NCBI GenBank assembly: GCA_964435635.1
Contig: CAYSZU010000005.1
Span: 1 to 39,036, forward strand
Source: DAOOOU01 sp964435635
GTDB taxonomy: Bacteria > Bacillota_I > Bacilli_A > RF39 > UBA660
Length of the DNA stretch: 39,036 nucleotides
Direction: 5' to 3'
Positions 1 through 8,489 of this stretch are shown here, piece by piece. Within the stretch, counting starts at the first letter, position 1; the number at the start of each line of letters is the position of its first letter. The notes under the pieces are model-generated. The model saw only the letters and a program-made list of their open reading frames with translations, did not search any database and was not told the DNA's origin. The translations under genes and the position numbers were made by a program.

Positions 1-72
1 CTAAGTTTCACCCCTATATCTAATTTTTAACAAGTGCTGTAAAATCTGTAAAGAATACGTCACCAATTTACA

Positions 73-101
73 ATTCTACTTTAATAGGCTTTTTTTGTCA
101 A
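73..101 (-). promoter_or_regulatory. Strong sigma-A promoter pointing out of the window
   Basis: Read on the minus strand, TTGACA (96-101) and TAGAAT (73-78) are separated by exactly 17 bases, a near-consensus housekeeping promoter. It overlaps the stop codon of the methyltransferase gene. Further left, AGGGGTGA (about 8-15) looks like a ribosome binding site, so a start codon probably lies just beyond base 1. In Bacillus subtilis the RsmC-like gene ybxB precedes rpoB, so rpoB is a reasonable guess for the missing gene. That identity is inference. Confidence 0.7.
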
Positions 102-697
102 CGTTTTTTGGCCTTTATGACCCAAAAACCTTTGCTTTTTTCGATTATTTCACAAATATATATCTTTTCAAGGTATTTCAAGGTGCTTTTAGCGCCTTGG
201 TTTTTATTCATAACGAACCATAACTCTCCTTGATCAGCTAAATATAATTGTGCCTCACTTAATATTCGGTAGACAACTTCTTTACCCGCCCTAATTGGCG
301 GGTTAGTTACAATTAAGTGATATTTGGTTTTGACGTTTAAATAAATATCACTTTCGAAACACTTTAATTGCCCATCTAAATTATTTTCACTAATATTTTT
401 GGTAGCTAAATGAATAGCCCTTTGATTAACATCAATCATTTCTCCCGGTCCTTTTAAGGTCCGGGCTAAAACAATGCCAATAAAACCATAACCACAACCG
501 ACATCTAAGAAAGTAGACTCTTGGAGTTGATAATTGCTTAAAATGGTTTCTACTAGTAACTTACTACCATAATCAATTTTGTCCTTAGAAAAAACTCCGT
601 TATCACTGTAAAATATAAATACTTGCTCCTTATAATTATATTTTAGAATACGAAGTTCACTTTCTAAATTTGAATTGTTTGTAAAGTAGTGTTCCAA
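98..697 (-). CDS. RsmC-like class I SAM-dependent RNA methyltransferase (YbxB type)
   Basis: A 199-residue protein with the SAM-binding motif I DVGCGYGFIGIVLA near residues 63-76 and the catalytic NPP motif (NPPIRAGK, near 132-139) typical of MTS-domain N2-guanine RNA methyltransferases such as RsmC and B. subtilis YbxB. By family it should methylate a guanine in rRNA; the exact base cannot be read from sequence. The start is a TTG with GGTGA four bases upstream. It has its own extended -10 promoter and is followed by a promoter for a gene outside the window. Length is normal for the short single-domain form of the family. Confidence 0.85.
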   Translation of the reverse strand: MEHYFTNNSNLESELRILKYNYKEQVFIFYSDNGVFSKDKIDYGSKLLVETILSNYQLQESTFLDVGCGYGFIGIVLARTLKGPGEMIDVNQRAIHLATKNISENNLDGQLKCFESDIYLNVKTKYHLIVTNPPIRAGKEVVYRILSEAQLYLADQGELWFVMNKNQGAKSTLKYLEKIYICEIIEKSKGFWVIKAKKR

Positions 698-734
698 AAA
701 ATCACCAAAATTTCTAGTAACAATAAGTATTTTG

Positions 735-764
735 ATTGTAACATATTTTAATAATATAAGTCAA
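735..764 (-). promoter_or_regulatory. Promoter of the RsmC-like gene
   Basis: Minus strand: TTGACT (759-764), 18-base spacer, TACAAT (735-740) with an upstream TG one base before the -10 box (extended -10). It lies between the ftsK terminator and the TTG start. Confidence 0.6.
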
Positions 765-773
765 CACTAAAAT

Positions 774-801
774 AAGGATAACTAATTATTTAGTTATCCT
801 T
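774..801 (-). terminator. ftsK terminator hairpin containing the stop codon
   Basis: A perfect 12-base-pair stem (774-785 with 790-801) and a TTAT loop, followed on the minus strand by TTATTTTA. The ftsK stop codon (794-796) lies inside the stem. Confidence 0.75.
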
Positions 802-2989
802 CATTCTCTTCTAATTTAACCAGAACATCTCGTGGTTTAGAACCATTAGCCGGACCGACAATTCCTCTTTCTTCTAAAAGGTCAACTATCCGGGCCGCGC
901 GATTATAACCAAGCCGGAATCTTCTTTGGATTAAAGATGAACTTATTTTACCAGTTGTAATTGCAAACTCAACAATTTCATCATATAGGGGATCATCATA
1001 TTCTTCAACGGAACTATTAGCTCCAGCTAGATGATTATCACTACTTATTTGCGTTATTGTTTCATCATACTGAGCCAATTGCTCTTTAGAAACATATTCG
1101 ATTAATCTTCTAATTTCATCATCCGAAATGAAACAGCCTTGAATTCTAGTTGGGGCATTTTCTCCCATTGGTAAATACAACATATCGCCTTTGCCTAATA
1201 ATTTTTCGGCTCCGCCAGTATCCAAAATTGTTCTTGAATCAATCTGACTAGTAACCGCAAAAGAAATCCGCGACGGAATATTATTCTTAACTATTCCCGT
1301 AATAACATCAGTACTTGGTCGCTGAGTTGCAACAATTAAATGAATTCCTGCTGCCCTTGCGATTTGGGTGATTCTAGTAATTGAGTCTTCGACATCTTTG
1401 GCCGCTACTAACATTAAATCGGCTAATTCATCAATGATAACAACTATATATGGTAGTCTTTTTTCGCTACTACCCATTTTTTGATTACGACGATCAACAA
1501 TTTCGTTATACGAATCAATACTTTTCGCTTCATAACCACTAAACATTTCATATCTTCGTTCCATTTCTGAAACTATTCTTTGTAAAGCTAAACTAGCTTT
1601 TTTAGGATCGGTTACAACTGGGCAAAGTAAATGAGGAATCCCATTATAATTAGATAACTCAACTTTTTTTGGATCAACCATTACAAGTTTTACTTCATCG
1701 GGACGATAACGCATTAGAATTGAAGCAATAAAACTATTAATACAAACAGATTTACCACTACCAGTTGAACCAGCAATTAGTAAATGGGGCATATTAGTAA
1801 TATCCGCCGTCTGAACTCGACCCATAATATCTTTTCCTAGTGATAACAAAATTTTTGCTTTATCTTGATCACGAGAAATATTTCCTAAGACCTCTTTTAT
1901 TCGAACTGAAGTGATTACTTCGTTTGGTATTTCTATTCCAATTGTATTTTTACCAGGAATTGGCGCCTGAATACGAACATATTTAGCCGCTAAAGCTAAA
2001 GCTATTTCTTTATTAATACTAACTACTCGACTCACTTTTGTTCCAGCCGGAATTTGAACTTCATATTGGGTAACTGCTGGACCAGTATGAATTTCTACCA
2101 CGGTACCATTAATTTGAAAATCGTTGAGAACTCTTTCTAAGATTTTTTTATTACTTTTTATATAATCATTAGAATTTACTTTAGCAGGACGAATTGGATC
2201 ATCAAGTAAACTTAAAGGTGGCAAATTATAATTTGATGATGAAGCACAAATAATTGGTGAAGAAGGCCCTCTAACGTTTTCACTATGATGTTGTTTCAAA
2301 TCATTTACACTCGTAATAACTAGTTTGTCTTTCTCATGATTGATTTCTGGTTCTTCATCACGACAACTACGCTTTTCTCGCCTAGTTGTTCTTTTAAAGA
2401 TATTAAAAATTCCCCCGGCCATATCAGCAAGAGATAAATCAAACATCATAATAATTCCCACAATAACTAAAACAACCCCAACAATCAATGTTCCTTTTAA
2501 ACCGAAAATAGTTGAAAAAAGCACACTTAGGGCTGCCCCAGTAATTCCGCCCCCGATATTAATCGCCGTATTACCAGAAGATAACACACTACTGTCTGGG
2601 CTGATAGTTGCTGCTCTTTCCATAAAATTATCAAGGGTATTATTAAATATTAACCGATTACTTAACCCTTCTTTCAAAAAAGCATAATGAGAAAATAATA
2701 AAAGAGTTAAAACTAAAAGATAAAAGCCGACTAAGCGGGCCGAAAAAAATCGCGGAAATTGTCTTTTAAATATCATATATATTCCTAAAAAAACAAAAGT
2801 TATTAATAATAATGGCCACCATTCACCAATTAAAAAAATTGCAAACTTTTTAATAATTGCTCCAGCAAGCCCAAACCCTACTCCGCCAAAACCGACTATC
2901 CCTATTACAATTAGAAATAAGCCAATCAATTCGGCACTATATTTTTTTGATTTTTCGGTTGCTTCTTTTGATTTTCTTTTTTTTGTCAT
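794..2989 (-). CDS. ftsK: FtsK/SpoIIIE-family DNA translocase
   Basis: Membrane-anchored, ATP-driven double-stranded DNA pump that moves chromosome ends through the closing division septum. The N-terminal quarter holds about four membrane helices, then a charged linker, the alpha/beta motor with Walker A GSTGSGKS (near residue 406) and Walker B VVIIDELAD, and a C-terminal winged-helix gamma domain (last about 60 residues) for orientation sequences. At 731 residues it is the usual length for the short Firmicute FtsK/SpoIIIE/SftA group. I start it at the ATG of MTKKRK (2989), because GGTGA lies five bases upstream; an ATG 12 bases further up overlaps that ribosome site. The stop is embedded in a terminator. 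Which of the three Firmicute paralogues it matches is not clear. Confidence 0.95.
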   Translation of the reverse strand: MTKKRKSKEATEKSKKYSAELIGLFLIVIGIVGFGGVGFGLAGAIIKKFAIFLIGEWWPLLLITFVFLGIYMIFKRQFPRFFSARLVGFYLLVLTLLLFSHYAFLKEGLSNRLIFNNTLDNFMERAATISPDSSVLSSGNTAINIGGGITGAALSVLFSTIFGLKGTLIVGVVLVIVGIIMMFDLSLADMAGGIFNIFKRTTRREKRSCRDEEPEINHEKDKLVITSVNDLKQHHSENVRGPSSPIICASSSNYNLPPLSLLDDPIRPAKVNSNDYIKSNKKILERVLNDFQINGTVVEIHTGPAVTQYEVQIPAGTKVSRVVSINKEIALALAAKYVRIQAPIPGKNTIGIEIPNEVITSVRIKEVLGNISRDQDKAKILLSLGKDIMGRVQTADITNMPHLLIAGSTGSGKSVCINSFIASILMRYRPDEVKLVMVDPKKVELSNYNGIPHLLCPVVTDPKKASLALQRIVSEMERRYEMFSGYEAKSIDSYNEIVDRRNQKMGSSEKRLPYIVVIIDELADLMLVAAKDVEDSITRITQIARAAGIHLIVATQRPSTDVITGIVKNNIPSRISFAVTSQIDSRTILDTGGAEKLLGKGDMLYLPMGENAPTRIQGCFISDDEIRRLIEYVSKEQLAQYDETITQISSDNHLAGANSSVEEYDDPLYDEIVEFAITTGKISSSLIQRRFRLGYNRAARIVDLLEERGIVGPANGSKPRDVLVKLEENEG

Positions 2990-3005
2990 ATCATTCACCA
3001 TAAAT

Positions 3006-3034
3006 ATTATAACTTAAATGTTTCCATTATGCAA
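3006..3034 (-). promoter_or_regulatory. ftsK promoter
   Basis: Minus strand: TTGCAT (3029-3034), 17-base spacer, TATAAT (3006-3011). The predicted transcript has a very short leader before the ribosome site. Confidence 0.5.
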
Positions 3035-3063
3035 AATAAAAGATTGGTTATCTTTGATTTTGC
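3031..3063. repeat. Imperfect 14-bp inverted repeat between ftsK and prsA
   Basis: Arms 3031-3044 and 3050-3063 pair with one mismatch around a TGGTT loop. The repeat overlaps the ftsK -35 region and sits upstream of the divergent prsA promoter. It could be an operator or a stray terminator-like hairpin; sequence alone does not decide. Confidence 0.4.
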
Positions 3064-3090
3064 TTTCTTCTTGCTTTTAAAGCATAATGC

Positions 3091-3119
3091 TTGTTTTTTA
3101 GTTTTAAAGTTGTTATAAT
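3091..3119 (+). promoter_or_regulatory. prsA promoter
   Basis: TTGTTT (3091-3096), 17-base spacer, TATAAT (3114-3119) with an extended TG at 3111-3112. A strong ribosome site AAGGAGG (3131-3137) follows five bases before the ATG. Confidence 0.75.
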
Positions 3120-3142
3120 ATTTAAGATTTAAGGAGGATAAG

Positions 3143-4171
3143 ATGAAAAAGAAAATAATAATATTAAGCGCTTGTTTATTTGTGCTAAGTGGGTGTGGCA
3201 CTAAAATACCAACCCTAAAAAATGGGCAAGAAGCTGTTGTAACATTTAAAGATGGTAAACAAATGATTAGCGTTGATGATTTATACGCTAATGTTAAAGA
3301 TAGTTATGCCTTAAATGCTTTAATCAAATTAATTGATAAAACCATTTTGGAAGATAAGTATCCTAATTCAATTGCTGATGCTAAAGCTAGTATTGATCAA
3401 ACAATTAATTCCCAAATGACTTACCATACTAATAGGGGTTACTCATTTGCTTCAATTCTAGAATTTGCGATAAGATTAGGCTTTTCAAGCGAAGAAGCAC
3501 TTAGAGAACAAGTATATGTTACTTTTTTACAAAATCTAGCAGTGGAAGATTATGCCAAGAGCCAAATATCAGAAAAAACTATTAATAATTACTATGAAGA
3601 TAAAATTAGTGGAGATATTAAGGTAAATCATATCTTAATTACCCCGGCTGTAACTGATAAAATGACTGATGAAGAAAAGCTAGCAGCCGAAGATAAGGCT
3701 AAGGCTACAATAAATACTATTATCAATGAACTTAAGAAAACTAAGCAAAATAATGTTGCCACAAAATTTAAAGAATTAGTTGAAAAACATTCACAAGATG
3801 AAACAACTAAAAAAAGTGGTGGTTCACTTGGTTATATTAATATTGATACCTTAGGAGCTAATTATAAACCGCTTGAAGAAGCTGCTTTTAAATTAAAAGA
3901 TGGCGCTTATTCAACCGAAATTATTACAACTGCTTACGGTTATCATGTGATCTTAAGAGTTGATACTAAAACAAAAGCAGCCTTAAAAGATGTTAAAGAT
4001 AGCATTATTCAAACCTTAGCTGATGAACTACTTGCTAGTGATCAAAAGGTTTCTGTTAAAGCTTTACAACAACTAAGAAAGGCTTATGATTTAGATATTG
4101 TTGATGATGAATTAGCTAAACAATATGCTGCTTATATTCAAAATCAATTAACTGATCCAAAGGAAGACTAA
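3143..4171 (+). CDS. prsA: PrsA-like foldase lipoprotein (parvulin-type peptidyl-prolyl isomerase)
   Basis: Secreted lipoprotein that helps exported proteins fold outside the membrane. The N-terminus is a lipoprotein signal: lysines, a hydrophobic stretch, then the lipobox LSGC with the lipidated Cys at residue 18. After a helical chaperone region, a parvulin domain spans about residues 150-275, starting at the typical IKVNHILI and including GGSLGYI and the AAFKLKDGAYS/YGYHVIL motifs. The remaining C-terminus is helical. At 342 residues it is normal for PrsA. It is one of very few plus-strand genes, has its own extended -10 promoter, and ends in a terminator shared with convergent recX. Confidence 0.92.
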   Translation: MKKKIIILSACLFVLSGCGTKIPTLKNGQEAVVTFKDGKQMISVDDLYANVKDSYALNALIKLIDKTILEDKYPNSIADAKASIDQTINSQMTYHTNRGYSFASILEFAIRLGFSSEEALREQVYVTFLQNLAVEDYAKSQISEKTINNYYEDKISGDIKVNHILITPAVTDKMTDEEKLAAEDKAKATINTIINELKKTKQNNVATKFKELVEKHSQDETTKKSGGSLGYINIDTLGANYKPLEEAAFKLKDGAYSTEIITTAYGYHVILRVDTKTKAALKDVKDSIIQTLADELLASDQKVSVKALQQLRKAYDLDIVDDELAKQYAAYIQNQLTDPKED

Positions 4172-4195
4172 AGGACTAAATATTTAGTCCTTTTT
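4171..4195. terminator. Shared prsA/recX terminator
   Basis: A perfect 22-base palindrome (4171-4192) followed on the plus strand by T residues. It terminates prsA and includes the recX stop codon (4184-4186) on the minus strand, so it probably serves both converging genes. The T-run is better on the plus strand. Confidence 0.8.
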
Positions 4196-4957
4196 ACTTG
4201 CTATAAAATCATTAATTTTTGAGAGTTCAAAACCTTTTTGACTTAAAACACATCTAACATAATAATCTAATTGTTCAGCGGAATACTTCTTTTTTAATTT
4301 TTCCAAAACTTTATTGCCTTCTTTGAAAACAAGCTTTATATCATCGTTAATTACTAACTCTTCTAATTGGCTGCTAACCATCATTGGTTCATACCCTAAA
4401 TTAAATAAATCGTTTTTTATTTTCTGTTTTAATTGAAAAGCAGAACGACCATGGTTTATTTTACTTTTTTTACTAATTATTTTAGCAATTCTTTTTTGCC
4501 AAAAATCAACATCAAAACGATCAAGATAACTACGAACCTTTTCTTCTTCTAAGCCCAAATTAAGTAAAGTGTTTATTATCTTAAAAGGACCATTAGCTGT
4601 TAAATTAAGCTGATCATTAACATAAGCGACCAAATATTGTTGCTCATTTAAATAACCATCCATCTTTAATTTAGCAATTGTTTTTGTAACTAATTCTATT
4701 GCATAGTCTTTTTTTAAATAATTAGTCATTTCTTTTTCAGTTCTTAACTTAAGACTAAGATATTTTAAACTGCGATAGTAAGCGGCTAAATAATCATTTT
4801 CAGAAGTAATTTTAATAAATTGCTTTTGATCAATTACTTTATTTGCTAATAAATTATATTTTACAATAATATCATCATATAAAATGATTTCTGTTTTATC
4901 AACAAAACTAACCTTATATTTATTATTCTTAAGTTTAACAAATTTTGCTATTTCCAT
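4184..4957 (-). CDS. recX: RecX regulator of RecA
   Basis: A 257-residue protein matching RecX, which binds RecA filaments and modulates recombination and the SOS response. The recognisable part starts about residue 55 with the helical repeats (AAYYRSLKYLSLKLRTEKEM, then YLVAYVNDQLNLTANGPFKI), i.e. the three-helix repeats of the family. The N-terminal 50 residues form the extra domain seen in long Firmicute RecX proteins. GAGGG lies seven bases before the ATG. No recA is in the window. Its promoter reads TTGTTT (4998-5003), 17 bases, TATAAT (4975-4980). Confidence 0.85.
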   Translation of the reverse strand: MEIAKFVKLKNNKYKVSFVDKTEIILYDDIIVKYNLLANKVIDQKQFIKITSENDYLAAYYRSLKYLSLKLRTEKEMTNYLKKDYAIELVTKTIAKLKMDGYLNEQQYLVAYVNDQLNLTANGPFKIINTLLNLGLEEEKVRSYLDRFDVDFWQKRIAKIISKKSKINHGRSAFQLKQKIKNDLFNLGYEPMMVSSQLEELVINDDIKLVFKEGNKVLEKLKKKYSAEQLDYYVRCVLSQKGFELSKINDFIASKKD

Positions 4958-4974
4958 GATTATCCCTCATCTTG

Positions 4975-5003
4975 ATTATAAACCTTATTTAATAATTAAA
5001 CAA
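4975..5003 (-). promoter_or_regulatory. recX promoter
   Basis: Minus strand TTGTTT (4998-5003), 17-base spacer, TATAAT (4975-4980). Confidence 0.6.
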
Positions 5004-5018
5004 GAACAATAGTTCTAT

Positions 5019-5041
5019 AAAAAAAGACATTGTTAAATGCC
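5019..5041 (-). terminator. Terminator of the ackA-nrnA operon
   Basis: Minus strand hairpin GGCATT-TAAC-AATGTC (5026-5041) followed by seven T residues. The nrnA stop codon is the loop. Confidence 0.75.
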
Positions 5042-5992
5042 TTCATGAAAACTTTGACAAGCCTCATCTAAATCTTTGATTAGGTTATCTATTTCCCTTT
5101 TATCAGTTGTTCTAATGCCGCTCGCAAACTTATGACCTCCACCATTATACTTATTAGCAATTTCATTAATTATTGGTCCCCGACTTCGAACGTTAATCTT
5201 GTATAATTCTTTTCGTTCATCATAAGTAATAAAAGTCCAAACAATTACATCCTTAATGAAATTAAAATCATTAATCATATTAGAAGCAGTTGCGGTATCA
5301 ACATTATACTTTTGAATATCTTCTTCACTGATACTTATATAAGCCAATCCATTTGGCGTTACAATTAAGTTCTCAGCAATAAAACCTTGAAATCTAACTT
5401 CAGCGATTGGTCGATCGTAAAGATGTTTATAAAGACTTGTAAAATCTATTTTAGACTTTTCGATTAGTTTAGCAACTAAATAAAATGTTTTGGGAGTTGT
5501 ATATGATAGAAGAAAACGATCACTATCAGAAACAATCCCTAAATATAAGTTTTCAGCAATCTTTTGATTCATTTTTAATTTAGTATGTAAAATTAAATCA
5601 ACAATTATTTGACAAGTACTTGAAGCTGTTTCTTCTACTACCTCAACTTTACCCATTTTTTCTTCATAAGGGTGATGATCTATTTTAACAACTTCTTTAA
5701 AGAGATTTGGATTAATCCCATCAACTCTTTCTAAATTAGGTAGATCTAAAACTATTAATAAACAATTAGAAAAATCAATTTCTGGTACTTTATCAAGATA
5801 ACCATAATATTTAAACTTTGCTACTCCGGTACCAACTGCATAGACCTTTTTCTTTGGAAAAGTTAATTTTATTGCATCACGCAAAGATACTTGACTCGCA
5901 ATCGCATCAGGATCGGGGCCAACATGACGGGCAATAACAATCTGGTCATAAGCCTTGATCTTTCGATAGACTTTCTTTAATAAATTACTCAT
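5033..5992 (-). CDS. nrnA: DHH/DHHA1 phosphoesterase, NrnA-like oligoribonuclease / pAp phosphatase
   Basis: Cytoplasmic metal-dependent phosphoesterase that, by family, degrades very short RNA fragments and dephosphorylates 3'-phosphoadenosine 5'-phosphate. All DHH motifs are visible: H23 with D27 and D29 in HVGPDPDAIAS, D83 in VLDLPN, the name-giving DHH at 105-107, and a fourth Asp in GIVSDSDRF. The C-terminal DHHA1 domain ends with GGGHKFASG. At 319 residues it is full length. It starts 16 bases after ackA, with the ribosome site in the gap, so the two form an operon. Some DHH relatives hydrolyse cyclic di-AMP products instead; that alternative is not excluded. Confidence 0.88.
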   Translation of the reverse strand: MSNLLKKVYRKIKAYDQIVIARHVGPDPDAIASQVSLRDAIKLTFPKKKVYAVGTGVAKFKYYGYLDKVPEIDFSNCLLIVLDLPNLERVDGINPNLFKEVVKIDHHPYEEKMGKVEVVEETASSTCQIIVDLILHTKLKMNQKIAENLYLGIVSDSDRFLLSYTTPKTFYLVAKLIEKSKIDFTSLYKHLYDRPIAEVRFQGFIAENLIVTPNGLAYISISEEDIQKYNVDTATASNMINDFNFIKDVIVWTFITYDERKELYKINVRSRGPIINEIANKYNGGGHKFASGIRTTDKREIDNLIKDLDEACQSFHEGI

Positions 5993-6008
5993 GATTTTTC
6001 CTCTTTAT

Positions 6009-7187
6009 CTATTTAATTAAATTATATGTATCTAAAGCAATCATTAATTCTTCGTTAGTTGGAATTATATAACAAGGAATTAATGATTCGGCACTAGAAA
6101 GTTTTATTTCTGTTGCTCTTGTCTTATTACTCTCTTCATCAATTTTAATCCCAAGAACTTTTAAGCCATCTAAAATTGCTGCTCTAGTTAAACTAGAATT
6201 TTCACCGATTCCGGCCGTAAAGACAATCGCATCAACTCCATTCATTTCAAAATAGTATTTAGCAATATAGTCAATAACTCGACGAACAAACATCTTTCGC
6301 GCTAAGAAACAACGACTATTACCTTCCGCCATGCCTTTATCAATATCACGAGAATCAGAACTAACCCCACTAATTCCTAATAAGCCACTTTCTTTATTGA
6401 GAATATCTTCAATTTGTTTTGGCGTATAAGCTAATTTAGTCATCATATAAGTAACAATCGTCGCATCAATATCACCACATCTTGTTCCCATAATAACACC
6501 TGCGTTAGGGGTTAAACCCATTGAAGTATTAACGCATTTTCCATTTTCAATCGCACTAATACTACCACCATTACCTAAATGACAAGTAATTAATTTTGTA
6601 TCTTGCCGGCCTAGTATTTCATTCATTCTTTTTGCAACATATTGATGACTAGTACCATGCGCTCCATACCTTCTTATTTTATAATCAGTATACCAATTAT
6701 ATGGTAAAGCATATAAATAAGTTTCTTCCTTCATCGTTTGATGAAACGCTGTATCAAATACGGCTGTAGCAATAGCATTAGGAAAAACTTTCAAAGCAGC
6801 TTCAATCCCTATAATTGCCGCCGGATTATGTAACGGCGCTAAAGCCGCAAACTCTTTTATTTTTACAATAACTTCTTCATTAATAACAACGGTTTGATCA
6901 AAATAATCGCCCCCTTGAACAACTCGGTGACCAATCCCATCAATCTCACTTAAATCATTAACTACTTTATTAGCAACCAATTCCTTAACAAGTAATTCAA
7001 AAGCTTGTTGATGGTTATTAACAGCCAATACTTCCTGTCTTTTTTGCCCATTAATTTGAATCCAATAAAAACTACCCTCTTCATTAATTCTTTCAAAAGT
7101 CCCAGCAATCAAAACCGCTTGTTGGGGCATTTCAAATAATTGAAATTTTAAAGAAGAACTTCCCGTGTTAACTGCTAAAATTTTCAT
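6009..7187 (-). CDS. ackA: Acetate kinase
   Basis: Converts acetyl phosphate plus ADP into acetate plus ATP, the energy-yielding end of fermentative acetate production. The N-terminal NTGSSSLKF motif (7-15), the second family signature (VFDTAFHQT), the ASKHA-fold motif HLGNGGSI and the C-terminal TAGIGENS are present. The 392-residue length is standard. AGAGGTGAA precedes the ATG. The gene ends with TAG, which matters for judging in-frame TAG codons elsewhere in the window. A TATAAT (7206-7211) lies upstream. No phosphotransacetylase gene is in view. Confidence 0.97.
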   Translation of the reverse strand: MKILAVNTGSSSLKFQLFEMPQQAVLIAGTFERINEEGSFYWIQINGQKRQEVLAVNNHQQAFELLVKELVANKVVNDLSEIDGIGHRVVQGGDYFDQTVVINEEVIVKIKEFAALAPLHNPAAIIGIEAALKVFPNAIATAVFDTAFHQTMKEETYLYALPYNWYTDYKIRRYGAHGTSHQYVAKRMNEILGRQDTKLITCHLGNGGSISAIENGKCVNTSMGLTPNAGVIMGTRCGDIDATIVTYMMTKLAYTPKQIEDILNKESGLLGISGVSSDSRDIDKGMAEGNSRCFLARKMFVRRVIDYIAKYYFEMNGVDAIVFTAGIGENSSLTRAAILDGLKVLGIKIDEESNKTRATEIKLSSAESLIPCYIIPTNEELMIALDTYNLIK

Positions 7188-7273
7188 TGTTTCACCTCTT
7201 TGTTAATTATACAAAAAAATCAAGTTATTATCTACTCTATTTGCTTTTATCATCTTGCTTGACAGTATTATTT

Positions 7274-8464
7274 TTATAATAACTCGCTTTTTATTGGTTC
7301 CACTACCCTAGTAACTGTTACTACTTCTTTTTCCTTAATTGCTTGATAAATCATTTCTTTAAAAGGAATAAGTTCTTCATATTCTAAACATTTAGCTAAT
7401 TTAGGATTAATTGTTGGATGCTCAGGAACAAAAATTGTACAACAATCTTCATATGGTAAAATACTAGTCTCATAAGTCCCGATTTTTTCCGCTAGAGCAA
7501 TAATTTCTAATTTATCAAAACAAGCAACCGGTCTTATTACCGGGGTTTTAACCACTTCATTAATAACTTGCATACTTGTTAATGTCTGACTAGCTACTTG
7601 ACCAATCGATTCACCATTGATTAAAGCGTGACCATTAATATTATGATTAATAATAGCACTAATCCGATACATCATGCGGCGCATTATCGTAATTAAATAA
7701 TCATGGGGAATATTTTGATATATCGCTTCTTGAATTGCCGTAAAGTTAATTATATGAACTTTAATCCCACCATTATACTCAGCTAAATATTTTGCTAGAG
7801 TTAAAACCTTTTGCTTAGCTAAAGAAGAAGTATGTGGTGGGCTTTCAAAATAGACTGCCTCAATTTTAATCCCTCTTTTAATAGCTAAATAACCAGCTAC
7901 TGGCGAATCAATCCCGCCACTTAGCATTAGTAATCCCTTGCCTTGAACCCCTACAGGATATCCCCCTAAACCTTTAATAGTCTCAAAATATAAATATGCA
8001 TGCTTTTCTCTAATTTCGACATTAATCAAAAGCTCTGGCTGATGAATATCAACTTTGGTTGCAGGAAAACGTTCTAAAATTAAACCACCCATTTTACGAC
8101 TTATTTCAAGCGATAATAATGGATAGTTTTTATCACTTCTTTTTGTTAAAACCTTAAAGGTTTTAAATTTTTTATCACTCAACAAAGTCAGTAATTTTTC
8201 TTCAATATAATTAAAAGCAGTATTGTCTAGTTTATAACCAATAATAATCTCATGTAAGCCAAAAACCTTTTGTAATCTGGTCGCTATAATTTCTAAATTA
8301 GTTGAACTACAAAAAATAAACATGCGGCCGCGATCATATTCGATTTTAGGTTGCAAGTCCTTGACTATTTCTTTAATATTCTTTAAAAGACAAGTTAAGA
8401 AATAATTTATATTGTTTTTTTTGGTCGTTAGTTCACCATATTTAATGATTATTATTTTTTCCAA
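7274..8464 (-). CDS. thiI: ThiI, tRNA 4-thiouridine synthase (no rhodanese domain)
   Basis: Uses ATP to activate uridine 8 of tRNA and replaces oxygen by sulfur; in some organisms it also feeds thiazole synthesis. It has an N-terminal ferredoxin-like/THUMP region (about 1-170), then the PP-loop SGGIDSPVAGY (near 180-190), and the conserved catalytic Cys region EDCCTIFVPEHP. The protein stops at 396 residues, without the C-terminal rhodanese domain of E. coli ThiI, as usual in Firmicutes, where a neighbouring cysteine desulfurase supplies sulfur. That desulfurase gene lies 25 bases upstream. The start is TTG with GAGGA nine bases before it. Confidence 0.95.
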   Translation of the reverse strand: MEKIIIIKYGELTTKKNNINYFLTCLLKNIKEIVKDLQPKIEYDRGRMFIFCSSTNLEIIATRLQKVFGLHEIIIGYKLDNTAFNYIEEKLLTLLSDKKFKTFKVLTKRSDKNYPLLSLEISRKMGGLILERFPATKVDIHQPELLINVEIREKHAYLYFETIKGLGGYPVGVQGKGLLMLSGGIDSPVAGYLAIKRGIKIEAVYFESPPHTSSLAKQKVLTLAKYLAEYNGGIKVHIINFTAIQEAIYQNIPHDYLITIMRRMMYRISAIINHNINGHALINGESIGQVASQTLTSMQVINEVVKTPVIRPVACFDKLEIIALAEKIGTYETSILPYEDCCTIFVPEHPTINPKLAKCLEYEELIPFKEMIYQAIKEKEVVTVTRVVEPIKSELL

Positions 8465-8489
8465 GCTTTTTCTTCCTCGCTATTAATAA

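Noticed and set aside
2340..2687. Plus-strand open frame opposite ftsK
   Set aside because: Low-complexity shadow of a strong minus-strand gene, no ribosome site. The same holds for the plus-strand frames opposite ezrA, essC, the U32 gene and the ABC exporter.
3007..3201. Minus-strand open frame across the ftsK-prsA spacer
   Set aside because: It covers the prsA promoter and signal peptide, has low-complexity translation and no ribosome site.
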